Origin: Oscillospiraceae bacterium
GTDB taxonomy: Bacteria > Bacillota > Clostridia > Oscillospirales > Ruminococcaceae
Direction of reading: 5' to 3'
Length of the DNA: 64,000 nucleotides
Assembly (NCBI GenBank): GCA_025757845.1
Contig: CP107211.1
Span: 620,001-684,000, forward strand
Positions 1 through 7,305 of this stretch are shown piece by piece. The notes under the pieces are model-generated. The model was not told the DNA's origin. It worked only from the letters and a program-made list of their open reading frames with translations, and searched no databases. A program made the position numbers and the translations under genes. Numbering within the stretch: the stretch's first letter is position 1; each line of letters opens with the position of its first letter.

Positions 1-90
1 CTTGACGCCCTCCACCGAGATGTTGCCCTCTGCGTCATAGCAGGCGTAAAAGGCAGGGAACACACCCTGATATTTGGTGATATCTTTCAT
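1..90 (-). CDS. nanA: N-acetylneuraminate lyase-like protein, N-terminus only (NanA/DapA family)
   Basis: Thirty codons on the minus strand run off the left edge. The start is ATG at 88-90, with an AAGGA ribosome site just upstream. The peptide opens with K-Y-Q-G-V-F-P-A-F-Y-A-C-Y-D, the usual beginning of the class I aldolase-fold sialic acid lyases of Firmicutes, which split N-acetylneuraminate into ManNAc and pyruvate. It lies downstream of a sugar ABC transporter on the same strand, which fits uptake followed by cleavage. The family could also be another DapA-type lyase, since the catalytic lysine lies outside the window. Confidence 0.6.
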   Translation of the reverse strand, partial: MKDITKYQGVFPAFYACYDAEGNISVEGVK

Positions 91-365
91 GGGTCAATAT
101 CCTTCTTTCTGTAGTATAAACAGATACACGTTTCGTACTGCACTTAAACCTGCTCCCGGTCCAGCAAGCCCCATAGACTTGTGTTCCGGGCAACGGTATC
201 AGTGCCCTCTTGCGGTGCCCTGCATCCGCTTCGACCCTTGGGCGGGTCTTGCGTCTTGCAGACCGCTGCGCCAAAAATTGCTCCCTGTACTCCCCTTTTT
301 GTCACTTGCGTGACATCTTCCCCCGGAGCGGGGGAAGTCTTTGGCCGCAGGCCGCGGTCGAAATT
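91..365. other. Spacer between transporter genes and lyase gene
   Basis: This 275-base gap has no convincing gene. It holds two small hairpins near its right end: GTCAC/GTGAC at 301-314 and CTTCCCCC/GGGGGAAG at 317-337. Both lie downstream of the permease stop on the minus strand. A TATACT-like -10 on the minus strand shortly before the lyase start may give the lyase its own promoter, but no good -35 is visible. Confidence 0.4.
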
Positions 366-1340
366 TTAGCCCTTAACAGCACCCATTGCGATGCCCTTGG
401 TGAAGTACTTCTGGAAAATGAGGAAGATGATGATGATAGGCACGGCGGCCAGTGCGGCACCGGCCATGATCAGACCGAAGTCGGTGCTGTTCTCGGCCTG
501 CAGCTTTGCAATGCCCAGCGAGATGGTCAGGTTGCTGGTGCTGGACAGCATGATCAACTGCATGAAGTAGTCGTTCCAGCTGTTGATGAAGGTGAAGATG
601 GCCAGTGCGCCGATGCCGGGCTTGACCATGGGCAGCACGATCTTGACAAAGGTGCGTGCCTCGCTGGCACCGTCGATGCGGGCAGCTTCCAGCATTTCGG
701 TGGGGATGCCCTCACTGAACTGCTTCATCAGGAACACGCCAAAGGGCCAGCCCACGATGGGGAAGATAACGGCCCAGATGGTGTTGTACAGATTCAAAGC
801 ACTCATCTCGCGCAGCAGGGGGATCAGGATGACCTGCTTGGGCAGAGCCATTGCGCACACGATGAGGGTGAACAGCAGCTTGCGGCCCACAAAGCGCTTC
901 TTGGCCAGCGCATAACCGGCCATGGCGGCGGTGATGCAGGTGAAGATCATGGACATGACGGCCATGAACACGGTATTGATCATCCAGCGGATGGCAGCGG
1001 GTGCCATGGGGCCCACCGAGAAGTAGATGGGCTCGCCGTCGGCGCTGAACTTGCTGCCGAAGGGCACGGCCAGCTGCCACAGCGGGGCACTCTTGCCGGC
1101 AAACAGCTTCTGGTAGTTGGTCAGCACCCACTGGCTGGGCCACCACTCCGGGGTAGTGGCGTTGATGGCGGCACCGGTCTTGAAGGAGCCGGTGATGATC
1201 CAGTACAGCGGGAACGCGAACAGCACAGCCACGATGCTGATGAGGATGATGGCCAGGATCGTGTAGGCACTTGCCTGCTTGAGCTTGCTGGGATGACGTT
1301 TCAGCGGTTTTTGCTTTTTGGTTGCAGCAGTTGCACTCAT
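366..1340 (-). CDS. Carbohydrate ABC transporter permease, MalG type
   Basis: A 324-residue inner-membrane permease. A hydrophobic segment follows a basic N-terminus (about residues 25-50), and five more are spread to the C-terminus. The EAA loop that docks the ATPase is visible as E-A-A-R-I-D-G-A near residue 220, with the typical G-A-V-K-G end. GGGAGG precedes the ATG. It lies 15 bp after the sister permease gene, and the two should form the heterodimeric channel. No ATPase gene is present here, so a shared MsmK-type ATPase elsewhere is likely. The substrate is inferred as sialic acid from the neighbouring NanA-like start and the RpiR regulator. Confidence 0.88.
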   Translation of the reverse strand: MSATAATKKQKPLKRHPSKLKQASAYTILAIILISIVAVLFAFPLYWIITGSFKTGAAINATTPEWWPSQWVLTNYQKLFAGKSAPLWQLAVPFGSKFSADGEPIYFSVGPMAPAAIRWMINTVFMAVMSMIFTCITAAMAGYALAKKRFVGRKLLFTLIVCAMALPKQVILIPLLREMSALNLYNTIWAVIFPIVGWPFGVFLMKQFSEGIPTEMLEAARIDGASEARTFVKIVLPMVKPGIGALAIFTFINSWNDYFMQLIMLSSTSNLTISLGIAKLQAENSTDFGLIMAGAALAAVPIIIIFLIFQKYFTKGIAMGAVKG

Positions 1341-1355
1341 TGCTCGGCACCTCCC

Positions 1356-2270
1356 TTAATTATCCTGGTTGCCCAGCTTGAACTGGACAGCCGACAGGAT
1401 GGCGATGATGACCGCCAGCACAACGCCCATGGCATTGCCGTAGCCGTAGCGGTACAGCTTGAACGCGGTGTAGTAGATGTAGTACATAATGGTGTCGGTG
1501 CTGTGGTTGGGGCCGCCGGAAGTCAACAGCTGGATCAGCGCAAAGCACTGGAAGGAGTTGATGGTGGTGATGACCAGAATGTACAGGGTGGTGGGCATGA
1601 TGGCGGGCCACTTGATCTTCCAGAAGCACTGGAAATCGGTAGCGCCGTCCACTTCGGCGGCTTCCACGATGGACTGGTCCACGTTGCCCAGGGCCGAAAC
1701 ATACAGCACGATGGGCTGACCCACCGAGGTGGTGAGAAGGATCAGGATGATGCAGCCCAGTGCAAACCGCTCGTCACCCAGCCAGTTGATGTTTTTGTCG
1801 ATGAGGCCCAGGCTCTTGCCCAGATAGTTGAAGATGCCGTAGTAGTTGTTGTACATCCACTTCCACACCACGGTGACGGCAACGGAGCCGGTGACCACGG
1901 GCAGGTAGAACACGCAGCGGAAAAGGCTGGTGGCCCACTCCGGCAGGTCTACGATGGCCGAGGAGACCCACAGCGAAAAGACGCAGGTCACGGGCACCGA
2001 GACGATCACGATGATGAAGGTGTTCTTCAGAGCACCCAGGAAGATGGGGTCGGTAAACAGTTCTTTGTAGTTTGCCAGACCTACAAACACGTCGGCACGG
2101 TTCATGGTGGAATCAAAGAAGCTGGTCACCACGCAGAGGATCATGGGGTAGATGACGAAGCCCAGGAAGAAGATCAGGCTGGGCAGCAGGAAGCAGTAGG
2201 AGGCGAATGTTTCACGCCGGACCAGGGCGCTGCTGCGCTTTGGCTCCTTGATCGCTGTTTTTGCAGCCAA
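1356..2270 (-). CDS. Carbohydrate ABC transporter permease, MalF type
   Basis: A permease of about 304 residues with six hydrophobic segments and an EAA loop (E-A-A-E-V-D-G-A) near residue 210, partner of the downstream MalG-type permease. The start is uncertain because no ATG is available. An AAAGGA site at 2283-2288 is followed in frame by TTG (2282), GTG (2279) and TTG (2270). TTG at 2270 is chosen because the other two leave almost no spacing. It follows the binding-protein gene after a gap containing a hairpin that could lower permease expression relative to the binding protein. Confidence 0.85.
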   Translation of the reverse strand: MAAKTAIKEPKRSSALVRRETFASYCFLLPSLIFFLGFVIYPMILCVVTSFFDSTMNRADVFVGLANYKELFTDPIFLGALKNTFIIVIVSVPVTCVFSLWVSSAIVDLPEWATSLFRCVFYLPVVTGSVAVTVVWKWMYNNYYGIFNYLGKSLGLIDKNINWLGDERFALGCIILILLTTSVGQPIVLYVSALGNVDQSIVEAAEVDGATDFQCFWKIKWPAIMPTTLYILVITTINSFQCFALIQLLTSGGPNHSTDTIMYYIYYTAFKLYRYGYGNAMGVVLAVIIAILSAVQFKLGNQDN

Positions 2271-2314
2271 GAAAATCACCAATCCTTTCGGTTACAGCGT
2301 TTTTTTACAAACAA

Positions 2315-2350
2315 AGCCCCTCCCTCGCCGGGATCTTCGAGGAAGGGGCT
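2315..2350 (-). terminator. Intercistronic hairpin between binding protein and permease
   Basis: AGCCCCT..CTCG pairs with CGAG..AGGGGCT (12 of 13 positions). On the minus strand it is followed by an interrupted T-rich tract. It probably acts as a partial terminator or RNA-end stabiliser, giving more binding protein than permease. Confidence 0.6.
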
Positions 2351-2389
2351 CGTTCCGTTCAGATAATGGAAATTCGGGGTGCCGGGTGC

Positions 2390-3748
2390 TTATGCCTCAG
2401 CGGCTGCGGCAGCGTTGGCGTTCTCCACGAAGGTGGCAACAGCAGTCTCGACGGCCTCGCCGGTGCCCACACGCTGCAGCATGTTCCACCATTCGGTACG
2501 GGCAGTTGCCCAGCCCGGGGTGATCTGGTAGTAGTCGCCCAGGTAGTTCATGAACTTGCTGTACTCGCTCATGATGTCGTTGCCGGCGTAGATGTCGCCC
2601 ACGCTGGAACGGACCGGGAAGTAGGTGGAAGCCAGAACGCTTGCGCCCACCTGATCGGGATCGGCAGCGATGAAGTCGATGAAGGTCTTGGCAGCCTCGA
2701 TCTTGGAAGCATCGCCGTTGTCAAAGATGCCGAAGCCCCAGATACCGCCGCACAGCTTCGGGTCGCCGCTGGCGGTGGGGAATGCCATGGGCATGATCTC
2801 GTCACCGTCGTTGGTCAGGCCGGCGTCGTTGTTGTCGGTGTTCAGCTGCTGAGCGATGTTCCAGCAGAAAGCCATCTGCAGAGTGCCGTTGCGGAACAGG
2901 GTGATCTCGTCGCCGCCCACGATGGAAGCGTCGAAGTTGATGCCGTTGGTATCGTACAGGGTCTGGATGGCCTTGATGTTCTCGGCAGAATCCGCGGTGT
3001 ACTTGGTGTGGGCTGCATCGGTGAAGGTGCCGCCGTACATGTTGTTGATGATGGCGCGGGTGCCCTGGTCGCCGCCCTGGCCGCCGCAGTAGACAGCTGC
3101 CACGTTCTCGTAGCCACCGTTGTACAGAGCGTCCACGGTGTTCAGGAAGTCCTCGGTGCTCCAGGTGTGGGTGTCGGTGTTGATGTACTTGTCAGCGCCC
3201 ACTTCCTTGACCTTGGTCATGTTCACGGCCATGCAGTGTGCGGTCATGCACAGGGGGTACTCGTAGTAGTCACCGGCGTCGTTCTTGCAGGCGGACTCCA
3301 CAGACTCGTAGATGTCCTTCTTGGCGTCGTCGGTCCACAGGTCGTTCAGCGGAGCCATAACGCCCTTGGCACCCCAGTTGGCGACCAGACGCTCGGGACC
3401 TTCCATGATCAGGTCGGGTGCGCTGCCGCCCTCGATGGCGGTGTTGACCTGGTCATCGCCGTTGGTGTAGTCCAGGTACTCCACGGTGACCTTGATGTCG
3501 GGGTACTTGGCATTGAAGCTGGAGATCAGCTCCTGCACGGTCTCATCCTTGCCCCAGCCGCCGATGGGGTAGGTCCACAGCTTGATGCTTGCACCGGAGC
3601 TGGCGGTGCCGGAAGCGGCAGCAGAGCTGGCTGCGCTGGAGGCGGGAGCAGTGCTGGAAGAAGAACCGCCGCAAGCGGCCAGTGCACCGGCAGCGCCCAG
3701 CATACCGGCAGCCTTCAGGAACGAACGGCGGGAAATGCAGTTTTTCAT
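2390..3748 (-). CDS. Sugar ABC transporter substrate-binding lipoprotein with Tat-like signal
   Basis: A 452-residue family 1 extracellular solute-binding protein. The N-terminus has a twin-arginine motif, S-R-R-S-F-L-K, then a short hydrophobic stretch and a lipobox cysteine (L-A-A-C-G-G) near residue 27, so it should be lipid-anchored outside the membrane. A serine/alanine linker of about 20 residues follows. The mature part reads like MalE/UgpB proteins. The start is ATG 3746-3748 with an AAGGAG site. It is the first gene of the minus-strand operon, and the ligand is inferred as sialic acid or a related amino sugar. A Tat signal is unusual for this class. Confidence 0.88.
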   Translation of the reverse strand: MKNCISRRSFLKAAGMLGAAGALAACGGSSSSTAPASSAASSAAASGTASSGASIKLWTYPIGGWGKDETVQELISSFNAKYPDIKVTVEYLDYTNGDDQVNTAIEGGSAPDLIMEGPERLVANWGAKGVMAPLNDLWTDDAKKDIYESVESACKNDAGDYYEYPLCMTAHCMAVNMTKVKEVGADKYINTDTHTWSTEDFLNTVDALYNGGYENVAAVYCGGQGGDQGTRAIINNMYGGTFTDAAHTKYTADSAENIKAIQTLYDTNGINFDASIVGGDEITLFRNGTLQMAFCWNIAQQLNTDNNDAGLTNDGDEIMPMAFPTASGDPKLCGGIWGFGIFDNGDASKIEAAKTFIDFIAADPDQVGASVLASTYFPVRSSVGDIYAGNDIMSEYSKFMNYLGDYYQITPGWATARTEWWNMLQRVGTGEAVETAVATFVENANAAAAAEA

Positions 3749-3821
3749 GATAGTTTCTCCTTGCTCTCATCAATTCACGTTGTGGCAGCGGCTTGTGCGG
3801 GCGGCTGCCTTTGATGGTTCC

Positions 3822-3850
3822 ATTATAGAAAAATATTTTCATTCTGTCCA
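3822..3850 (-). promoter_or_regulatory. Promoter of the sugar-transport operon with palindromic spacer
   Basis: On the minus strand TGGACA (3845-3850) and TATAAT (3822-3827) are separated by 17 bp. The spacer contains the palindrome AAAATATTTT (3830-3839), well placed to act as an operator for the divergent RpiR-type regulator. Confidence 0.7.
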
Positions 3851-4004
3851 TACTTCCTTTTCATAAATTTTTCATTTTGCAACTGTGCAGGTTGTACAAG
3901 ATTGTGGGATATCAGAAAAAACACAAAAGAAAAGTGAAAATTGCTCGTTAAAAAAGTTACAAAACGGTACAAAATCGGAAAAGTGAATGAAAAGACTTTT
4001 CGGC

Positions 4005-4035
4005 CTGAAAATCTGAAAAAGAAAGAGATTTTCAG
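4005..4035. promoter_or_regulatory. Ten-bp dyad in the divergent control region
   Basis: CTGAAAATCT (4005-4014) and AGATTTTCAG (4026-4035) form a perfect inverted repeat with an 11-nt centre. It lies in the 462-bp gap between the transport operon and the RpiR gene. RpiR/NanR-type regulators often bind A/T-rich dyads like this, so it is an operator candidate. Nothing else coding was seen in the gap. Confidence 0.5.
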
Positions 4036-4109
4036 AAAATGGGCCGTTTTTCCTCACTTTCTGTGCCGTCTGCACAGAAACCGGACCAAAAATGTGGGCA
4101 ATGCGCCTC

Positions 4110-4138
4110 TTGCACACCCGGTTTGTTTCTTTTATACT
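4110..4138 (+). promoter_or_regulatory. Promoter of the RpiR-type regulator
   Basis: TTGCAC (4110-4115), a 17-bp spacer, and TATACT (4133-4138), about 70 bp before the regulator's ATG. Confidence 0.65.
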
Positions 4139-4210
4139 TTTTGATGTAAGAAGGTGTAGGAGATAAGTCGGCGGCTGCCCTTTGTGCAGCGGTCGGGTAA
4201 GGAGAAGGAA

Positions 4211-5056
4211 ATGTCTACAAATTTTTGGGAGCTGCTGCAGCAGCACCAGAATGACCTGACAAAATCGGGTCACATGGTGGCCGACTATCTGGTGCAGCAC
4301 GCAGCAGAGGCACAGTATCTGTCCATCTCATCCCTGGCAAGGGAATGCAAGGTGGCAGAGGCTACGGTGTTCCGGTTCTGCCGGGCGCTGGGGTTTGAAG
4401 GCTACCATGAAATGCGCATTGCACTGGCACAGGCCAATGCCACCGGCGCACTGGTCAACCAGCGTGCGCCGGAGCCGGACGCCGACACGGCCACCCTGTG
4501 TGAGCACGCCGGTGCGCTGTTCATGACAGCCATCAATGGCACACAGAATGCCCTCTCACCGGAGGCGGTGGACAAGGCTGTGGCCCTGCTGCACAGCGCA
4601 CGGCAGGTGTTCTGCCTGGGGCAGGGCGGCAGTATGCTGGTGGCCAACGACATCTGCGCCCGGTTTGCGGGCATCACCAACAAGTTCCGCACGGCGGGCG
4701 ACAGCCACATGCAGGTGATGGCGGCCAGCCTGATGACGGAAGAGGATGTCGTGTTGTTCGTGTCCTACTCCGGTGCCACGCGGGATATGATCGAGACGCT
4801 GCGCACCGCCAAGGCCGCCGGGGCGAAGATCATCCTCATCACCCACTACGAGGACTCGCCGGGCGCAAAGCTGGCCGACATCGTGCTGCTGTGCGGCGCG
4901 CAGGAAAACCCGCTGGACTCCGGCAGCATCCCCATCAAGGTGGCGGTGCTGTATGTGGCAGAGGTGCTTCTGCTGCGTTATATGCTGGATGACCAGCAGC
5001 AGACCAACGAGGCACAGGACCGCACCACCGAAGCCTTGGCCGTGAAGATGCTGTAA
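4211..5056 (+). CDS. RpiR/MurR-family transcriptional regulator
   Basis: A 281-residue regulator with an N-terminal helix-turn-helix (about residues 1-75; S-I-S-S-L-A-R-E-C-K-V-A-E-A-T-V-F-R-F-C) and a C-terminal SIS sugar-phosphate-binding domain (about 115-250; G-Q-G-G-S and S-Y-S-G-A-T are the phosphate loops). ATG at 4211 is preferred over an upstream in-frame ATG because GGAG precedes it closely. It is divergent from the sugar-transport operon, so it is the likely local repressor or activator, sensing a phosphorylated amino sugar such as ManNAc-6-P or GlcNAc-6-P. Confidence 0.9.
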   Translation: MSTNFWELLQQHQNDLTKSGHMVADYLVQHAAEAQYLSISSLARECKVAEATVFRFCRALGFEGYHEMRIALAQANATGALVNQRAPEPDADTATLCEHAGALFMTAINGTQNALSPEAVDKAVALLHSARQVFCLGQGGSMLVANDICARFAGITNKFRTAGDSHMQVMAASLMTEEDVVLFVSYSGATRDMIETLRTAKAAGAKIILITHYEDSPGAKLADIVLLCGAQENPLDSGSIPIKVAVLYVAEVLLLRYMLDDQQQTNEAQDRTTEALAVKML

Positions 5057-5079
5057 TTTCTCGGATCGAAAACACAGAT

Positions 5080-5124
5080 GCCGCTCTGCGGCCGGGCATT
5101 CCGGCAGCCGGGCGGCGTTTTTTT
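5080..5124 (+). terminator. Terminator after the RpiR-type gene
   Basis: A GC-rich stem with outer arms GCCGC (5080-5084) and GCGGC (5112-5116), followed by a seven-T run (5118-5124). Confidence 0.6.
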
Positions 5125-5175
5125 GCAGCTGCACAGAAACAGAAAACAGACGTTCCGGAGCAATTTTTCTAAAAA

Positions 5176-5190
5176 TGCAATCTTTTTGCA
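5176..5190. promoter_or_regulatory. Operator-like palindrome, copy 1
   Basis: TGCAA-N5-TTGCA, a perfect 5-bp-arm palindrome 9 bp upstream of the -35 of the exporter gene. The same motif with the same spacing recurs at 5244-5258. Confidence 0.6.
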
Positions 5191-5198
5191 AATTGGCC

Positions 5199-5227
5199 TT
5201 GCAATCGGGCAGGATATCGTGTATAAT
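5199..5227 (+). promoter_or_regulatory. Strong promoter of the 10-TM exporter gene
   Basis: TTGCAA (5199-5204), a 17-bp spacer and a consensus TATAAT (5222-5227). The promoter sits between the two TGCAA-N5-TTGCA palindromes, and its -35 contains another TTGCA half-site. Confidence 0.8.
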
Positions 5228-5243
5228 CATCCCTGCACGAAAA

Positions 5244-5258
5244 TGCAAACTGATTGCA
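5244..5258. promoter_or_regulatory. Operator-like palindrome, copy 2
   Basis: TGCAA-ACTGA-TTGCA just downstream of the expected transcription start, 68 bp centre to centre from copy 1. A regulator bound here would block initiation, so repression lifted by a metal or metalloid is the simplest model. Confidence 0.6.
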
Positions 5259-5305
5259 ATTTACTAAAATGAAGAAACCCGCTGTGGTTTTTGGGAGTGA
5301 TATTT

Positions 5306-6193
5306 ATGGAACTGTTTCTGGATGTTCTGGGCGAATCTCTGGTGGACACCGCCAAAATGCTGCCCTTTCTGTTTCTGGCCTATCTGCTGATCGAATACAT
5401 CGAGCACCGCCACGGCGAGCGCATCGAAGCGCTGCTGGCCGGCGGCGGGCGCTGGGGCGCAGTGCCCGGTGCCCTGCTGGGCTGTGTGCCGCAGTGCGGC
5501 TTCTCGGCCATTGCGTCCAACTTCTATGCGTCCCGCGTCATTACGCTGGGCACCCTGATGGCCGTGTATCTGGCCACCAGCGATGAAGCCATCCCGCTGC
5601 TGGTGTCCATGCCGGCCTACTGGGACAAGCTGGTCGTGCTGATGGTCATCAAGGTGGTGTACGCTGTCATCGTTGGTTTCGTGCTGGACTTTGTGCTGCG
5701 CGGCATCCTGCCCAAGGGGCTGCGGGGCGGCTACACCGGCCATGCCGACGAGGTGGACTGCCACGAGGAGCACAACGATGAAGAGGGCAACGAGCGCCCC
5801 ATCTGGCAGGCGGCTCTGCGCCACACGCTGGAGATCTTCGTGTTCATCTTTGCGTTCAGTCTGGTGTTCGGCCTCATCGTGGAAGGCGTGGGCGAGGACG
5901 TGTTCGCCGACCTGTTGGGCAGTATGGGCTTCTTCCAGCCGGTGGTGGCGGCCCTGGTGGGCCTGATCCCCAACTGCGCCGCCAGCGTGTTGCTCACCCA
6001 GCTGTATGTGGAGGGTGCTCTGCGCTTTTCCAGCCTGGTGGCCGGTCTGTGCACCGGTGCCGGTGTAGGCCTGGCCGTGCTGTGGCGCGCCAACCCCTCC
6101 TGGAAGCAGAACCTGTTCATCACCGGCCTCACCTGGGCCGCCGGTGCCTTTGTGGGCGTGGCCATGCAGGTGATCGTGGCGGTCTTCGCCTGA
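5306..6193 (+). CDS. Predicted 10-TM heavy-metal/metalloid exporter (ArsP_2-like permease)
   Basis: A 295-residue integral membrane protein resembling the putative 10-TM heavy-metal exporter family (ArsP_2). Two related halves each carry a cysteine-containing loop, G-C-V-P-Q-C-G-F near residue 60 and G-L-I-P-N-C-A-A near residue 225, as in these permeases. A hydrophilic, histidine- and acid-rich cytoplasmic loop (D-C-H-E-E-H-N-D-E-E) near residues 150-165 could bind metal. ATG 5306 is preferred over TTG 5291 because GGGAGTG lies at the right distance. It appears monocistronic. The substrate is unknown: arsenicals, manganese or another metal are possible. Confidence 0.75.
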   Translation: MELFLDVLGESLVDTAKMLPFLFLAYLLIEYIEHRHGERIEALLAGGGRWGAVPGALLGCVPQCGFSAIASNFYASRVITLGTLMAVYLATSDEAIPLLVSMPAYWDKLVVLMVIKVVYAVIVGFVLDFVLRGILPKGLRGGYTGHADEVDCHEEHNDEEGNERPIWQAALRHTLEIFVFIFAFSLVFGLIVEGVGEDVFADLLGSMGFFQPVVAALVGLIPNCAASVLLTQLYVEGALRFSSLVAGLCTGAGVGLAVLWRANPSWKQNLFITGLTWAAGAFVGVAMQVIVAVFA

Positions 6194-6202
6194 TTCTGAT
6201 GT

Positions 6203-6359
6203 AAAAGGGGCTGTTGCAAAATAGCTCTCTGAAAAAATATGCACAAAACCCGGAACCTCTTCAGGGCCAAAAGGCTCAAAAAGGGTTCCGGGCTTCTGCT
6301 TTTGCACTGTTTTTTTGTGCAAGTCGCTATCGCATTCTTATTTTGCAACAGCTCCTTTT
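6203..6359. mobile_element. MITE-like element with 21-bp terminal inverted repeats
   Basis: The left end AAAAGGGGCTGTTGCAAAAT and the reverse complement of the right end AAAAGGAGCTGTTGCAAAAT differ by one base, and the match continues to about 21 bp. The 157-bp element has no ORF for a transposase but contains an internal 9-bp stem, CCCGGAACC (6249-6257) with GGTTCCGGG (6284-6292). Ends of the CTGTTGCAAA type are common on several IS families, so this may be a non-autonomous derivative. No clear target duplication is seen. Confidence 0.65.
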
Positions 6360-6401
6360 GGCGTTCCCGGCGGCCGGGGGCGCACCAGCTCCTGCCTCCT
6401 A

Positions 6402-6430
6402 TTGACAAGGCTTTATGCCTGTGCTATTTT
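6402..6430 (+). promoter_or_regulatory. Promoter of rpiB
   Basis: TTGACA (6402-6407), a 17-bp spacer and TATTTT (6425-6430), 43 bp beyond the right end of the MITE-like element. Confidence 0.7.
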
Positions 6431-6509
6431 TACAATAGGAAATGATGGCCTGCACGGCAGGAAAACATAGAATGTCTATAAAATTCTATAAGATAAGGAG
6501 CGTATCTGT

Positions 6510-6983
6510 ATGAAACTGGCAATCGGCAACGACCACAGCGCGGTCGAAATGAAGAAGGAGATCAAGAAGTATCTGGAGGACAAGGGCATCGAGGTCATCG
6601 ACGTCGGTACCAACAGCACTGAGAGCTTCAACTACCCCATCAGCGGTTACAAGGTGGGCAAGATGGTGGCCAACGGCGAAGTGGACGGCGGTGTGCTGAT
6701 CTGCGGCACCGGCGTGGGCATCAGCCTGGCCGCCAACAAGGTCAAGGGCGTGCGTGCCTGCGTGTGCAGCGAGCCCTATTCCGCCCGCATGAGCAAGCAG
6801 CACAACAACTCCAACATCATCGCTTTCGGCGCACGGGTCATCGGCGTGGAGACCGCTAAGATGATCGTGGACGAGTGGCTGAACGCCAAGTATGAGGGCG
6901 GCCGCCATCAGGTGCGTGTGGATATGCTGACAGAGATCGAGCAGACCCAGGGCCTGAAGGCTGTGGACGAGCAGGGTCAGTGA
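6510..6983 (+). CDS. rpiB: Ribose-5-phosphate isomerase B family protein
   Basis: A 157-residue cytosolic RpiB/LacAB-family isomerase interconverting ribose-5-P and ribulose-5-P in the non-oxidative pentose phosphate route. Family marks are the opening I-G-N-D-H-S-A, G-V-L-I-C-G-T-G-V-G with the active-site cysteine near residue 70, and N-N-S-N-I-I-A-F-G-A-R-V. It is slightly longer than typical RpiB because of a polar C-terminal tail. AAGGAG lies before ATG 6510. It has its own promoter and terminator and seems to stand alone. A role on allose- or galactose-6-phosphate cannot be excluded. Confidence 0.9.
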   Translation: MKLAIGNDHSAVEMKKEIKKYLEDKGIEVIDVGTNSTESFNYPISGYKVGKMVANGEVDGGVLICGTGVGISLAANKVKGVRACVCSEPYSARMSKQHNNSNIIAFGARVIGVETAKMIVDEWLNAKYEGGRHQVRVDMLTEIEQTQGLKAVDEQGQ

Positions 6984-7037
6984 GTTTTCAGGCCGGGAAT
7001 GCATTACGAAGCGCAGTGTGGTTCCGGTTTTTGACAG

Positions 7038-7067
7038 AAAGAGCCGCCCCATCCGGGGCGGCTCTTT
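7038..7067 (+). terminator. Terminator after rpiB
   Basis: A 13-bp perfect stem, AAAGAGCCGCCCC / GGGGCGGCTCTTT, with an ATCC loop. The downstream tract is only moderately T-rich. Confidence 0.75.
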
Positions 7068-7092
7068 GCTGTTTTTACAGGGAAAATGAGAT

Positions 7093-7275
7093 TTACACCC
7101 ACTCCTCGTTGAACACATAGTCGCCGGGGGCGGCATGGCTGGTCAAGGATGAGAGCGCGCCGCCCAGCACACCGTTCTCGTAGCCGATGCACTCCTTTGT
7201 CAGGCCGGTGACGCCATTGCGTGTTTCGTGCCGGCGGATGATGGAATCGTAATATTCATCGGTCGGTTCTCCTTT
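7093..7275 (-). pseudogene. Remnant of a MalY/PatB-type PLP aminotransferase (C-S lyase)
   Basis: The minus strand reads about 55 residues without a start codon, beginning after an in-frame TGA and ending at TAA (7093-7095). The stretch D-E-Y-Y-D-S-I-I-R-R-H-E-T-R-N-G-V-T and then G-Y-E-N-G-V-L-G-G matches the middle of PatB/MalY-type aminotransferases, just before the A-P-G-D-x-V strand. The N-terminus and the whole PLP-lysine half are missing, so this is an internal fragment. It lies directly downstream of the LysR gene on the same strand. Confidence 0.65.
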
Positions 7276-7305
7276 ATATCATATAGCGGGTCATATAGCG
7301 GGGCT

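Noticed and set aside
301..337. A strong terminator after the first permease gene
   Set aside because: The hairpins lack a following T run on the minus strand, so read-through into the lyase gene is likely.
210..2366. A 718-residue plus-strand ORF
   Set aside because: It is antisense to two clear ABC permease genes and is rich in D/G/H/Q, as expected for the reverse of GC-rich genes.
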